A stretch of 64,000 nucleotides of DNA from SLHU01 sp009929975 (GCA_040776905.1 JAXGZQ010000001.1:1710289-1774288), one strand, 5' to 3'. Positions 8,082 to 16,403 are shown, counted from the stretch's first letter. The notes: a model not told the origin generated them from the letters alone. A program made the numbers and translations.

Positions 8082-9259
8082 ATTGAATCACCCTCTTGGA
8101 GAAACTTCTCCGCCGCCTTTCTTAAGTTTAAATTGAAATCCACGTTCTCCCAAGGGAAGAGTGAGGAGTTGAAATGTCCGTAGGTTGCTGTATCGGAGTA
8201 GATTGCATTTCGAAGACGCAGCTTTTCAATGATGGCAGCTGGACGTAAGTTAAATATCTCTTTTACCAGTTCACTTAAATCCTCGTCATTGATTTTCCCT
8301 GTGCCAAAGGATGTCACATTTACTGAAACTGGATTTGCTTTTCCGATGGCATAAGAAATAGCGACCTCGCATTTATCAGCAAGCCCGCTCCAAACAATAT
8401 TCTTAGCAATGTACCTGGCCATATAGGCACCGCTTCTATCAACTTTAGTTGGGTCCTTTCCGCAGAGTGCGCCACCACCATGAGAAGCCAGGCCACCATA
8501 GGTATCCACCATAATCTTTCTGCCAGTTAGCCCAGTATCAGCAGCAGGACCACCCTCAACAAATCTGCCTGAAGGATTGATGAGAATTTCGGTTTCATCA
8601 TCTAAGGGGAAATCCTCGAAGCACTGCCAGAGCACGTTGTTTAAGATATCTGATTCTAGCTGCTTTTGGGTTTTATCTTCGTGGTGCTGAACAGAAACCA
8701 CTACAGTCTTAATACGGATAGGTTTATCCCCATCGTACTCAACAGTGACTTGAGCTTTGCCATCGGGCATGATACCTTTGATGATTTTTCCATTGCGACA
8801 TTCATCAATACGCTTGACGATTCTATGAGATAGAAGTAAAGGTAGAGGAAGCAGTTCACGGGTTTCATTGGTAGCATAGCCATATACCGTGCCTTGATCA
8901 CCAGCACCGATGGAACCGTATGGATCAACTATTCCATTTCTTGCTTCAAGTGCTGTATCTACACCAGAGGCAATATCTACACTTTGATGATGTACAAACA
9001 CAAATACTGTAAATTTCCAAGGACTGTATCCCACATCACGAAGTACATTTTTGACGATAAGGCGGATGTTAATTTTTTCGCTGCAGGTGATCTCGCCCGC
9101 CACGATGATTTTCCCTTTAGTAGCCATGACCTCACAGGCCACACGTGAAGCTTTGTCTTTTCGAAGGCAAGCATCTAAAATGCTGTCAGCGATTAAATCA
9201 GAAAGCTTATCAGGATGCCCCTTGCAGACACTTTCTGCGGTTCTGTAGTTTTTACTCAT
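8078..9259 (-). CDS. metK: S-adenosylmethionine synthetase (phage-borne)
   Basis: MetK makes SAM from methionine and ATP. The 393-aa product carries the family signatures GHPDK near residue 15, GAGDQG (ATP/metal loop) and GGGALCGKDPTKVDRSGAY. Full length matches cellular MetK (~390-400 aa), so it should be active. The start is ATG 9259, 8 nt after GGGAG; the frame also opens at 9274 without a site. It sits between terS and the methyltransferase and overlaps the latter by 4 nt, so its likely job is to feed SAM to that enzyme during infection. The right prophage has no metK. Confidence 0.96.
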   Translation of the reverse strand: MSKNYRTAESVCKGHPDKLSDLIADSILDACLRKDKASRVACEVMATKGKIIVAGEITCSEKINIRLIVKNVLRDVGYSPWKFTVFVFVHHQSVDIASGVDTALEARNGIVDPYGSIGAGDQGTVYGYATNETRELLPLPLLLSHRIVKRIDECRNGKIIKGIMPDGKAQVTVEYDGDKPIRIKTVVVSVQHHEDKTQKQLESDILNNVLWQCFEDFPLDDETEILINPSGRFVEGGPAADTGLTGRKIMVDTYGGLASHGGGALCGKDPTKVDRSGAYMARYIAKNIVWSGLADKCEVAISYAIGKANPVSVNVTSFGTGKINDEDLSELVKEIFNLRPAAIIEKLRLRNAIYSDTATYGHFNSSLFPWENVDFNLNLRKAAEKFLQEGDSI

Positions 9260-9279
9260 ATCATTATCTCCCATCTTTT

Positions 9280-9831
9280 TTATTTGCCCCTACGAGCAGA
9301 AAGAAGTCTCTCCATCACATCATCCTGCGGATTTGCTCCTTTGTAATCGCCAGTACAGTTTTCTTTTACGATCTGGAATATTTCAAACCATAGACGATTG
9401 GTTTGGTTCATGTAGTTCTGGCCCATGGATACATAAGGACTTTGAATGGCATTTCCTGTGGTGGGGTGCTTAGCAAGAAAGCCATACTCTGTAATGGCCT
9501 CTTCACATTGAATCCACCTGGCAACACTCATGGCATACCTTTCAAGGAGCTGTGGAGAAACTAGAGCAGCGCAGCCTCGTTTATCCAGCCACTGCCATGT
9601 GGTTTTGTAGATTTCACCAGCCACCAGAGCCTTACCATCTTTTTGAATGGCTTCAAGCATCTTATTTGGCTCAGGCATTTCTTGTCCCTCAAGGTCTGCA
9701 GTATCGGAAAACTCCATGACCGTCAGTTTCCTGCCACCGAGATTTCCTTCGGCTATTTTGTCAGCCAGAGGTTTCTTTTTTGCCCCTGCACCAACTCGAG
9801 CGCCACCTCTGTTCGTACCGTCTTTTGCCAA
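9280..9831 (-). CDS. Terminase small subunit, P27 family (TTG start)
   Basis: TerS recognises the packaging site and hands DNA to TerL. The 183-aa product matches the P27 type: basic Gly-rich start (KDGTNRGGARVGAGAKKKP), then KTTWQWLDKRGCAALVSPQLLERYAMS, WIQCEEAI and a NPQDDVMERLL tail. The initiation codon is TTG 9831, placed by AAAGGAGG upstream and by alignment with the right homologue, which starts with GTG. It lies just downstream of the presumed cos region and HNH gene. Confidence 0.92.
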   Translation of the reverse strand: MAKDGTNRGGARVGAGAKKKPLADKIAEGNLGGRKLTVMEFSDTADLEGQEMPEPNKMLEAIQKDGKALVAGEIYKTTWQWLDKRGCAALVSPQLLERYAMSVARWIQCEEAITEYGFLAKHPTTGNAIQSPYVSMGQNYMNQTNRLWFEIFQIVKENCTGDYKGANPQDDVMERLLSARRGK

Positions 9832-9839
9832 TGATCACA

Positions 9840-9936
9840 CCTCCTTTACAAAGTGGGGGGCTATACCCCCGTTTGAATCTGCGTTTTTTAACACGACACC
9901 CCAGCCCGCTGTCCGGATTGAAAAGTTGTAGGGATT
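9840..9936 (-). other. Putative cos (packaging) region
   Basis: A non-coding stretch of about 100 nt between the HNH gene and terS. It shares blocks in the same order with the equivalent gap of the right prophage (58415-58530): an AATC-GG block, a TGGGGT/TTGGGT block, a run of A residues and ATTCAAACGGG/GTTCAAACGGG. In cos phages with HNH plus P27-type terminase, cos lies here. The exact nick sites cannot be seen. Confidence 0.55.
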
Positions 9937-10296
9937 TTACCTCCCCCACCGGTCACCACTCTCAGCGGTAATCTTTGAGTGACATGACTTACAAAGGGCC
10001 ATCAGGTTACTGGTTTCATTGCCACCGCCTTTGGAGAGAGGGAGGATGTGGTGGACTTCTTCGGCGGCTACAATTCGTCCGTTCTTATCACACTCCTCGC
10101 AAAGAGGATGGGCTTTGATGTAGCGATCCCTGATACGCTTCCAGGACCTACCGTAGCGTTTATTGGACGCAGGATCTCGTTGGTACTGGTTGTAGCGTTT
10201 TGTTACCACCTTCTTATGCTCGGCGCAGTACTCTCCGCTGTCTGCAAGCCGACCGCAGCCTGGGTAAGCACAAGGACGTTTAGGTTTGTATGGCAT
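9937..10296 (-). CDS. HNH endonuclease, packaging-associated
   Basis: A 119-aa HNH nuclease. Zinc-binding cysteines appear in CAYPGCGRLAD..CAEHK and CEECD, followed by the catalytic core EEVHHILPLSKGG, N in ETSNLMALCKSCHS and the final CKSCH. The start is ATG 10296 with AAAGGAGG 8-9 nt upstream; the longer frame to 10386 crosses a terminator. HNH proteins next to TerS/TerL of HK97-type phages help cut at cos. The right homologue at 58055-58414 is the same length and in the same place. Confidence 0.93.
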   Translation of the reverse strand: MPYKPKRPCAYPGCGRLADSGEYCAEHKKVVTKRYNQYQRDPASNKRYGRSWKRIRDRYIKAHPLCEECDKNGRIVAAEEVHHILPLSKGGGNETSNLMALCKSCHSKITAESGDRWGR

Positions 10297-10317
10297 GGGT
10301 TCACCTCCTTTGGGCAT

Positions 10318-10352
10318 AAGAAAAGCCCTCGTGGGGTGTTCCCATGAAGGCT
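10318..10352 (-). terminator. Terminator in the late leader, just before HNH
   Basis: A 12-bp stem (AGCCTTCATGGG with CCCACGAGGGCT, two G-U pairs), AACAC-type loop and TTTTCTT tail, only about 20 nt upstream of the HNH start. With the promoter repeat at 10369-10423 it makes a promoter-terminator-late-gene order, as at lambda pR'. Confidence 0.8.
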
Positions 10353-10368
10353 TGTTTACATTGTGGCT

Positions 10369-10423
10369 CACTTTATATATAAGCACACATCGTAGGTATC
10401 ATTCTATGTTATTTAGTATCCAA
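10369..10423 (-). repeat. Intergenic promoter-like repeat, copy 2 (late leader)
   Basis: About 55 nt, closely matching 10629-10683. Common parts are GGATAC, CATAGAATGATACC and TTATATRTAAARTG. The -10-like TATATA lies at its downstream end. It overlaps the region just after the Zn-ribbon stop codon and leads into the terminator before HNH. Confidence 0.6.
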
Positions 10424-10615
10424 CTAATCAAAGATACCAGTTTTTAATAGGATTTCTTTGTGGGGCTTACATTCCTTACAGACATAGTGTCTGTCCCGGA
10501 GATAGTTTAAGGATCTTACTTCATCACCACAGAAGCGGCAGTGGGGGAAGTAGTAGGTCATCCTTCCAGCTTTTGAGATTCTGACGTTGTCTTCTTTAGC
10601 TTCACGGTAGCTCAT
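10424..10615 (-). CDS. Small zinc-ribbon protein (cargo between DUF1492 and HNH)
   Basis: A 63-aa protein with two CxxC pairs, CRFCGDE and CKECKPH, 20-25 residues apart, forming one zinc ribbon. It starts at ATG 10615, 9 nt after GGAGG. It sits between two copies of the intergenic repeat and is absent from the right prophage, which has a GIY-YIG gene and a 110-aa gene in the same slot. It may bind nucleic acid; no specific role can be given. Confidence 0.75.
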   Translation of the reverse strand: MSYREAKEDNVRISKAGRMTYYFPHCRFCGDEVRSLNYLRDRHYVCKECKPHKEILLKTGIFD

Positions 10616-10628
10616 TTTTACAAACCTC

Positions 10629-10683
10629 CATTTTACATATAATCACATGCGGTGGGTATCATTCTATGGTTTTAGGTATCCTG
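10629..10683 (-). repeat. Intergenic promoter-like repeat, copy 1
   Basis: First copy of the 55-nt repeat, overlapping the last codons of the DUF1492 gene (Gln-Asp-Thr-stop region). With copy 2 it brackets the Zn-ribbon gene, so the cargo is flanked by direct repeats. Confidence 0.6.
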
Positions 10684-11100
10684 GTTTAAAATCTTACTGC
10701 AAACTTCCAAGGCAGCGTTATGCATTTTGTAGAGATGGTGGATGGTGTAAGACATATCCACTGCGATCTTTTCCCAGGTTAGAAAACAAAGGTAGCGCTT
10801 CTCAAGAAGCGTCTGGTACTCAGAGTTTTCTATGGACTTGATGATGGTCATGATTTCACGTTTCGAATCTACAAGACGAATGATGTCCTGATTGATTTCT
10901 TCCTGCAGGTCGATGATTCTGGCAATCACATCAGCCATTGTTGATGTTGAGCGGTTCGGATTTCTTGGCATTGCACTCAAAGTCGATGTGGCTCTTGTGG
11001 CCAGTGCATTTAAAGATTCTAATTGTTCAAACTTACTACGGATCCGATGGTCAATGCGATAAGCTTTTGAGAAGTATTCTCTTGCGTTTTGTTTATTCAT
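10672..11100 (-). CDS. DUF1492-type late transcription regulator (ArpU/RinA-like)
   Basis: A 142-aa helical protein with the DUF1492 pattern: LNALATRATSTLSAMPRNPNRSTSTMADVIARIIDLQEEIN, then YQTLLEKRYLCFLTWEKIAVDMSYTIHHLYKMHNAALE, a sigma region 4-like helix-turn-helix. Related phage proteins (ArpU, RinA) activate late genes. Position supports this: it lies directly upstream of the promoter and terminator ahead of HNH, cos and terminase. Homologue at 56132-56548. The start is ATG 11100. Confidence 0.85.
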   Translation of the reverse strand: MNKQNAREYFSKAYRIDHRIRSKFEQLESLNALATRATSTLSAMPRNPNRSTSTMADVIARIIDLQEEINQDIIRLVDSKREIMTIIKSIENSEYQTLLEKRYLCFLTWEKIAVDMSYTIHHLYKMHNAALEVCSKILNQDT

Positions 11101-11159
11101 ATCAGCCCTCCGAATATTTTAGATTTCACTCGGATTGGCGAGGATTGTCATAGGTTGTC

Positions 11160-12529
11160 TTAGATTTTCAGATCTGCCTTTACGGCATTGATGAGTGCAG
11201 CTTGGGTGCTATTCTTTTCTCTTAGTGCTTGAAGGATACGTCCATCGATGGTGTCTTTGGTAATGATGTGTTGAACAACAACGGTATTTTCTGTTTGTCC
11301 CTGTCTCCATAGGCGGGCATTGGTCTGCTGGTAGAGTTCCAAGCTCCAAGTTAGGCCAAACCATATAAGGGTGGAGCCGCCTTGTTGAAGGTTCAGGCCA
11401 TGTCCTGCAGAAGCGGGGTGGATTAAAGCTACTGGTAATTCACAACTGTTCCAGCTCCGAATACTTTCAGAAGAATCAAGGCGAGAGAACTTTATTTTAT
11501 TGTGCTGCAGCCTTTCAGTGATGCGCTCAAGATCATGCCTAAACCAATAGGCAACTAGGACGGGTTTTCCATTAGCGGCTTCAATGAGATCTTCTAATGC
11601 ATCCAGCTTTCTGTCATGGATCCGCATAATCTCTTGGGTATCTGAGTAGACAGCTCCGTTGGCCATTTGAGACAGTTTGCCTGAAAGAGAAGCAGCATTG
11701 GCTGCGGTGATATCTCCACCAGGAAGCTGAAGGACTAGGTCGCGCTTTAATTCCCCATAGCGTTTACGCTCTGGTTCTGAAAGCTTTACTGGATACTCTG
11801 AACTGATGAGTTCTGGCATCTTCAAATGGTCAGTGGATTTCATGGATATGGTAATGTCTGAAATCTGTCGGTAGATGGCATCCTCTGCAAAGGGTAGAGG
11901 CTTGTAACTAAAGATGATCTGACCATTACGCTTATCTGGAATAAAGTAGTCGTCTCGATACTTGCCAATAAATCTTCCCAGTCGTTTACCCATATCCAGA
12001 AGCCTAAACTCAGCCCATAAATCCATGAGTCCGTTTCCAGTAGGAGTACCAGTTAAACCCACCATCCGCTTAATACGGGGACGGACTTTCATCAAGGCTT
12101 TAAATCTCTTAGCCTTGTGATTTTTAAAGGATGAAAGCTCGTCGATAATCACCATGTCATAGTTAAAAGGGATACCGCTGTCTTCCACAAGCCACTGGAC
12201 ATTTTCTCTGTTGATGATGTAGATATCCGCTTTTTTCAAAAGTGCAGCTTTTCTTTCTGTTTCAGTACCAACAGCCACAGACCAGATGAGATGATCTAGG
12301 TGTGACCATTTCTCTAGTTCTTGGGGCCAGGTGTCTCTTGCCACACGAAGAGGTGCAACTACTAAAACTTTATGAACCTTAAAGCTGTCAAAGAGTAAGT
12401 TGCTTATGGAGGTGAGGGTCAGCACAGTTTTTCCTAACCCAAGCCCATGTCAAGAAATATGGCAGCAATGGGGTTGTTTTCGATGTAGGCACTTGCGTAT
12501 TGCTGATAATCATGTGGTATGAACTTCAT
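11160..12529 (-). pseudogene. SNF2-type DEAD/DEAH helicase, broken by a frameshift in Walker A
   Basis: The intact right homologue (54493-55857) starts MKYEPHNYQ and reads LLDMGLGKTSITLTALND. Here ATG 12529 opens the same protein (MKFIPHDYQQYASAYIEN..FLDMGLG) but then meets an in-frame TAG about position 12436, and the GKTVLTLTS continuation is in another frame. The DNA looks like a 5-nt near-tandem duplication (TTGGG-TTAGG) within the Gly-Lys-Thr codons. The rest stays open from a GTG at 12425 (421 codons) with DELSSFKNH, GLTGTPTGNG and NARLWRQGQ motifs. A product from 12425 would lack the ATP-binding lysine. It overlaps VRR-NUC by 4 nt. Confidence 0.88.
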
Positions 12530-12813
12530 TTGGCATCACCTCCCATATCGGATAATATTGTCTTTATTCCTGCTACGCTATCAAGCACATAAACCTTGAA
12601 GCCAAGATCACGAAGGAGCTTATGTCTTGCCAGTTGTAAAGGTCGAGGCTTCTTCCCAGGGGCTTTGACTTCAACAAATGCGATTCTACCTCCGGGGAAA
12701 AGGATTAACCTATCCGGCATGCCATCAAAACCTGGACTGACAAACTTTGGTGCAATGCCACCCATGCTTTTTACGGTGAGTACTAACTTTTGCTCAATGA
12801 ATTTTTCATTCAT
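12526..12813 (-). CDS. VRR-NUC domain nuclease
   Basis: A 95-aa stand-alone VRR-NUC (PD-(D/E)XK) domain, related to Holliday junction/flap nucleases. The core is PGFDGMPDRLILFPGGRIAFVEVKAPGKKPRPLQ: D in MPDR, E-x-K in VEVK. It overlaps its upstream neighbour by 4 nt and the SNF2 gene by 4 nt, the usual VRR-NUC/SNF2 phage pair that processes replication intermediates. Homologue at 54231-54512. Confidence 0.93.
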   Translation of the reverse strand: MNEKFIEQKLVLTVKSMGGIAPKFVSPGFDGMPDRLILFPGGRIAFVEVKAPGKKPRPLQLARHKLLRDLGFKVYVLDSVAGIKTILSDMGGDAK

Positions 12814-13349
12814 AGCTCATAGATCCTTTCTACTGGATCCACAAGGTCAAAAGCGGCGTAGGTAGCAGCTAGAAAGCTAGTGATCGGACGTCCTTTATGT
12901 TTCCATATGGATTTTCCATTGCAGCTGACGCCATAGTGGTTCTGGTTGAATCTGCTTTGCTGAATGTTGACCCAGTTGTCTTGGTATTTAAGACTAAACC
13001 CACCATAGCGGTTTTCTTTCCATTTACGGTTTGGAAAGTTACTTCTTCGTTTTGCCCGATTTTTCATGAGACGCTCACGTTCTTTAGAAGCAAGGACATC
13101 GCCTTCCATGATACCGGCACATATGCATCCAACCTTTATGTCTTCAAAGTAATCATCATGATGCATCACATGGACAAACCTGACTCTACTGCAACCACAA
13201 AGTTCACAGGTATAAAGGCCATCACTAGAGTTTTCTTCTTCAATATCAATCACATCATCACAATACCAACCATCCAGTGGGGCATTCCATTTTCTTAGTT
13301 GCTTTTGACACCTAGCAATATATGCAGAGTTGACTTCGTTATTTTTCAT
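12810..13349 (-). CDS. Cysteine-containing hypothetical phage protein (179 aa)
   Basis: Starts at ATG 13349, 8 nt after GGAGG. Cysteines in CELCGCSRVRF and GCICAGIM form a likely zinc site about residues 48-79. A basic stretch (ERERLMKNRAKRRSNFPNRKWKENRYGGFSLKYQDNW) follows, and the C-terminus is a WYL/SH3-like mix of aromatic and basic residues. The arrangement suggests a nucleic-acid-binding protein. It lies between VapE and VRR-NUC in the replication block; the right prophage has only a 150-nt gap there. Confidence 0.7.
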   Translation of the reverse strand: MKNNEVNSAYIARCQKQLRKWNAPLDGWYCDDVIDIEEENSSDGLYTCELCGCSRVRFVHVMHHDDYFEDIKVGCICAGIMEGDVLASKERERLMKNRAKRRSNFPNRKWKENRYGGFSLKYQDNWVNIQQSRFNQNHYGVSCNGKSIWKHKGRPITSFLAATYAAFDLVDPVERIYEL

Positions 13350-13640
13350 TTCATTGACCTCCTTAGTTAAGCTGTTCCTATAACCCAGAAATCCCTTACG
13401 CGCGCAAATGTGCGTATTTCGAGTCTTACTGGTATTATTTTTTATATTTCTAATTAGATAAAGATATTAGGAACACAGGAACATAACTTATGTGGGGGCC
13501 TAGCGGCGGCCCCTTTGGGGTGTTCCTGAAAGTGTTCCTATCCTGATATTCCAGGAACAAAACCTGTTCCAGGAACAGTTCCTAGAATTAGCTGTTTCCA
13601 GGAACAGACCTGGGAACAGACTTAGGAACAAACATATACT
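13350..13640. repeat. Cluster of GTTCCT/AGGAAC boxes beside VapE, possible origin or operator array
   Basis: Between the VapE stop and the next gene, and running into the last VapE codons, the hexamer AGGAAC or its complement occurs about a dozen times in both orientations, several as AGGAACA or TGTTCCT pairs. The gap also holds a GGGGCC/GGCCCC stem and an AT-rich patch. The right prophage has a similar gap (54079-54230) with GGACAA/TTGTCC boxes. This is consistent with iterons or a replication origin next to the primase-helicase; function is inferred. Confidence 0.45.
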
Positions 13641-15966
13641 GTGGTCCATAAAGGGTAGTTCTATCTTTTTTCGGTAGACGTTCCCAGTCCAGTTTTATGA
13701 GAATTGCAGAAAGTTCATTGGAGTCGGTGCGCTTAAGATTTGACCGATCCTTACCAAAACACTCACACCAGATTTCCATATTGCAGACACTTTGTCGCTT
13801 ATTGGTGCCAGTGCGACCAATGCCGCCAAGCTCAACTCCACTTAAGAAGTTTCTTCTTTCGAATAGATCCATCTGTTCCCAATCATCAGGGAGCAGTGTA
13901 TCCAGGTATTCTCTGACCAAGCCTTCACGCTCATCGGATTCCATGGCATCACGCTGCTCAGCCTTGGCCAGCTGCTCCATGGAGGAGTCCAGATAGAGCT
14001 TTTCACCAGCCTTGACGTATACCAGGGCCTCTGCCCATATCTGCTGGATCTCTTCAGCGGTAATCTGCCAGGAGTATTTACTGCCACCACCGGGAGTCTT
14101 CACAGGCCAGAAACGACGATTTCCCGTTGTATCTCTAAGATAGCCGGACTCTGCATTGGTGGTACCGAAGAAGATGCACTGACGCTGGTGAGGGGTTGCT
14201 CGTTTTCCAAAAGCCGCACGGTAGATATCATTTTGCCTTGAGAGGAAAGAACGCAGGGTTTCCACTTCAGCTTTCCTAAGACCTGCCAGCTCACCAATTT
14301 CAAGTATCCAGTAGCCCTGCAATTTCTCTGCAGCGGTTTTGTCTTTTGTATCTCCAAGGTTTAAGCTGTCGGAGAACCATTCGCCAGCAAGCTTTGAGAT
14401 GAGCGTACTTTTACCGACGCCCTGCGGCCCGTTTAATACGAGCATGGAGTCAAATTTACACCCAGGATTCTGAACACGACTTATGGCAGCACATAGGGTT
14501 TTTCTTGTAACAGCACGGACGTACTTATTGTCATCAGCTCCAAGGTAATCAATGAGTAAGGTATCTAGTCTTGGTACCTTGTCCCATTCCGGTAAAGAGT
14601 CCAAATATTCTCGAATGGGGTGATAGGACCTATCGTCAGTGACTTTGGCTACAGCAATTTGATAGTTTCTTTGGGAGAATGTCCCGTAGTTTGAATCAAT
14701 ATAACTGATAAGTTGAGCATCATCTGCGTCCCGCCAGTATTTTGATGGGTGGTTCCAAGGGACGCTACCTTTGATCTCCATTCCATCAAGCTGCTGATTA
14801 AATACCAGTGCCTGTAGATTTGGGTCGTTCTGTAGAATAAGCGTGATGTTGTGCAGATTGTTTTTTAGAACAGTTGAGCGGGGTTCATATTCCAACCTTT
14901 TCTGCCAATCTGTATCCTCATCATCAAAATCATCCATAGCACGGGATTGCCTTTCTTGAACCAAGAGAAGCTTTACCTGTTCATCCTTTGAGGCAAATTC
15001 TGTCATGGCCTTGTAGGAAGGAAGCTTTGTTATAGGTGTTTCTTCTGGATATTTATCATCAAGGTTTCTAAATTGGTGGAGCCTTACCAGGTCAAAGGCA
15101 TTGAGGAGCTTTCCGCATAATGGATCCGTGGCATGATGGGAGTAGACAAACTTGTCATCATGAACCACCACACCTGCAGCGCTATCAGCGGGGATGTAGT
15201 CATATCGTCCCGGCATAGCTGAAGGCTCATAAACATCAGATAGAAAAGCTGATATGGCATCTGTGATGCTATAGGTCCTACAGAAAGCCCCAACAATTCC
15301 TGGTTTAGAAAGTGGATCAGCTTGTTCAGCGATGCGTTGTTTCTCAACTTCCGACTGACGAGAGGACACTGGCCAGGTAGATGCATCTTGCCAATCATCA
15401 TATTTAGCCAGGTAATCATCTGGATTTAAGAGATCTCCGTCTTTTTCTTTGTACAGGAATTCTCCGTTTTGCGAGGTAGAGGGCCAGTACATCAATCGAT
15501 GGGGTTCATAGGTGCTGTCATCAAAGAGATCAATGCCGACTTCCTTGGCCACCATTCTTGCCACAGCGGGATACTCAGCCTCACTCACTTCACGAGAGAG
15601 TGGAATAACAAGTCTGATTCGAGGATATTCCGGCGTGTGCTTATGGGTGGAGTAAGCGCAGCACTTATATGGAAGATGGTCGATGGTGTCATCCCATATA
15701 CCGGGCTTGCCATAATCCATATCAAGGAGGATCATGGAGCGGCACAGTACGTTTCCCTTTTTACGACGACCATCCCGTAAGTGACCAGCCACATAGCCAC
15801 CGACATCTTTGACGGAAGATTGCTGGTCTTTAGACATTTTTCTGTATTCTTCTATGGTTTCAGTAGTACGAATGGTGGAGCTGACTCTGGTGCAAAAATC
15901 CTCCCAAGAGATCTCGTTGTTTTTCCACTTTTTATCCATACGACTGTTACCGTAAGAAATCTTCAT
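13588..15966 (-). CDS. VapE-type primase/helicase (virulence-associated E family)
   Basis: A 792-aa replication protein. The N-terminal ~300 residues carry a primase-like part with DMDYG and HATDPLCGKLLNAFDLVRLH. The C-terminal half is the VapE SF3-type ATPase, with P-loop GPQGVGKST near residue 510, then LQGYWILEIGEL and FFGTTNAESGYLRDTTGNRRFWPV. Full-length proteins of this kind initiate phage DNA replication alongside PolA. The start is ATG 15966 behind AAGGAGG. The end of the gene lies within the AGGAAC box cluster. The right homologue has 780 aa. Confidence 0.94.
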   Translation of the reverse strand: MKISYGNSRMDKKWKNNEISWEDFCTRVSSTIRTTETIEEYRKMSKDQQSSVKDVGGYVAGHLRDGRRKKGNVLCRSMILLDMDYGKPGIWDDTIDHLPYKCCAYSTHKHTPEYPRIRLVIPLSREVSEAEYPAVARMVAKEVGIDLFDDSTYEPHRLMYWPSTSQNGEFLYKEKDGDLLNPDDYLAKYDDWQDASTWPVSSRQSEVEKQRIAEQADPLSKPGIVGAFCRTYSITDAISAFLSDVYEPSAMPGRYDYIPADSAAGVVVHDDKFVYSHHATDPLCGKLLNAFDLVRLHQFRNLDDKYPEETPITKLPSYKAMTEFASKDEQVKLLLVQERQSRAMDDFDDEDTDWQKRLEYEPRSTVLKNNLHNITLILQNDPNLQALVFNQQLDGMEIKGSVPWNHPSKYWRDADDAQLISYIDSNYGTFSQRNYQIAVAKVTDDRSYHPIREYLDSLPEWDKVPRLDTLLIDYLGADDNKYVRAVTRKTLCAAISRVQNPGCKFDSMLVLNGPQGVGKSTLISKLAGEWFSDSLNLGDTKDKTAAEKLQGYWILEIGELAGLRKAEVETLRSFLSRQNDIYRAAFGKRATPHQRQCIFFGTTNAESGYLRDTTGNRRFWPVKTPGGGSKYSWQITAEEIQQIWAEALVYVKAGEKLYLDSSMEQLAKAEQRDAMESDEREGLVREYLDTLLPDDWEQMDLFERRNFLSGVELGGIGRTGTNKRQSVCNMEIWCECFGKDRSNLKRTDSNELSAILIKLDWERLPKKDRTTLYGPQYMFVPKSVPRSVPGNS

Positions 15967-16389
15967 TTACAAAACCTCCTTACACTGAGATGAAAAATAG
16001 CGAATTGGGTAGTTCTTACGTTTTGCCCAGTTGATCTCTGCTCTCATGCCGGAGGAAATGTGGCTTCCAAACACCCAAACCTCGGAGCACTTTGACATCA
16101 GTACATTTCCAAAGAACAAACCAAGTTCTCGTTCATCAGGATCACTGTCATCAAGAAACTGAGTAAAAAGTAGATGTGGAGCGATAGGGATGTTCCCCAT
16201 CGAAACCGCGAACCTACTATAGCGTCTGGCAGAGTCGGTGTTTCTTTCAATATCACCTGAGTAGGGTGAGCAGATATACACAAGTGGACGAAAGGCTCTA
16301 GCGGCCTTTTCTCTTTGTTCAATTTTAGTTAAGGCATCATAAGCAGTGGGGTCGTAGTAACCTTCAGCGTTAAATTTATCAATTCCCAT
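15967..16389 (-). CDS. DUF4406 family protein (nucleoside deoxyribosyltransferase-like)
   Basis: A 140-aa protein with the DUF4406 pattern: RPLVYICSPYSGDIERNTDSARRYSRFAVSMGNIPIAPHLLFTQFLDD and EVWVFGSHISSGMRAEINWAKR. The fold resembles nucleoside 2-deoxyribosyltransferases, so a role in nucleotide or base metabolism is possible but not shown. It starts at ATG 16389 with AAAGGGGG upstream and abuts vapE. The right homologue is at 49628-50008. Confidence 0.85.
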   Translation of the reverse strand: MGIDKFNAEGYYDPTAYDALTKIEQREKAARAFRPLVYICSPYSGDIERNTDSARRYSRFAVSMGNIPIAPHLLFTQFLDDSDPDERELGLFFGNVLMSKCSEVWVFGSHISSGMRAEINWAKRKNYPIRYFSSQCKEVL

Positions 16390-16403
16390 TAGTAGAACCC
16401 CCT

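Noticed and set aside
10369..10683. tRNA-like or riboswitch reading of the 55-nt repeats
   Set aside because: The copies lack a stable common fold; they look like promoters placed after a stop codon.
12425..12445. Programmed frameshift to explain the split SNF2 gene
   Set aside because: The change needs about +5 or -1 nt right in Walker A with no slippery run, and the right homologue is uninterrupted; mutation or sequence error is simpler.
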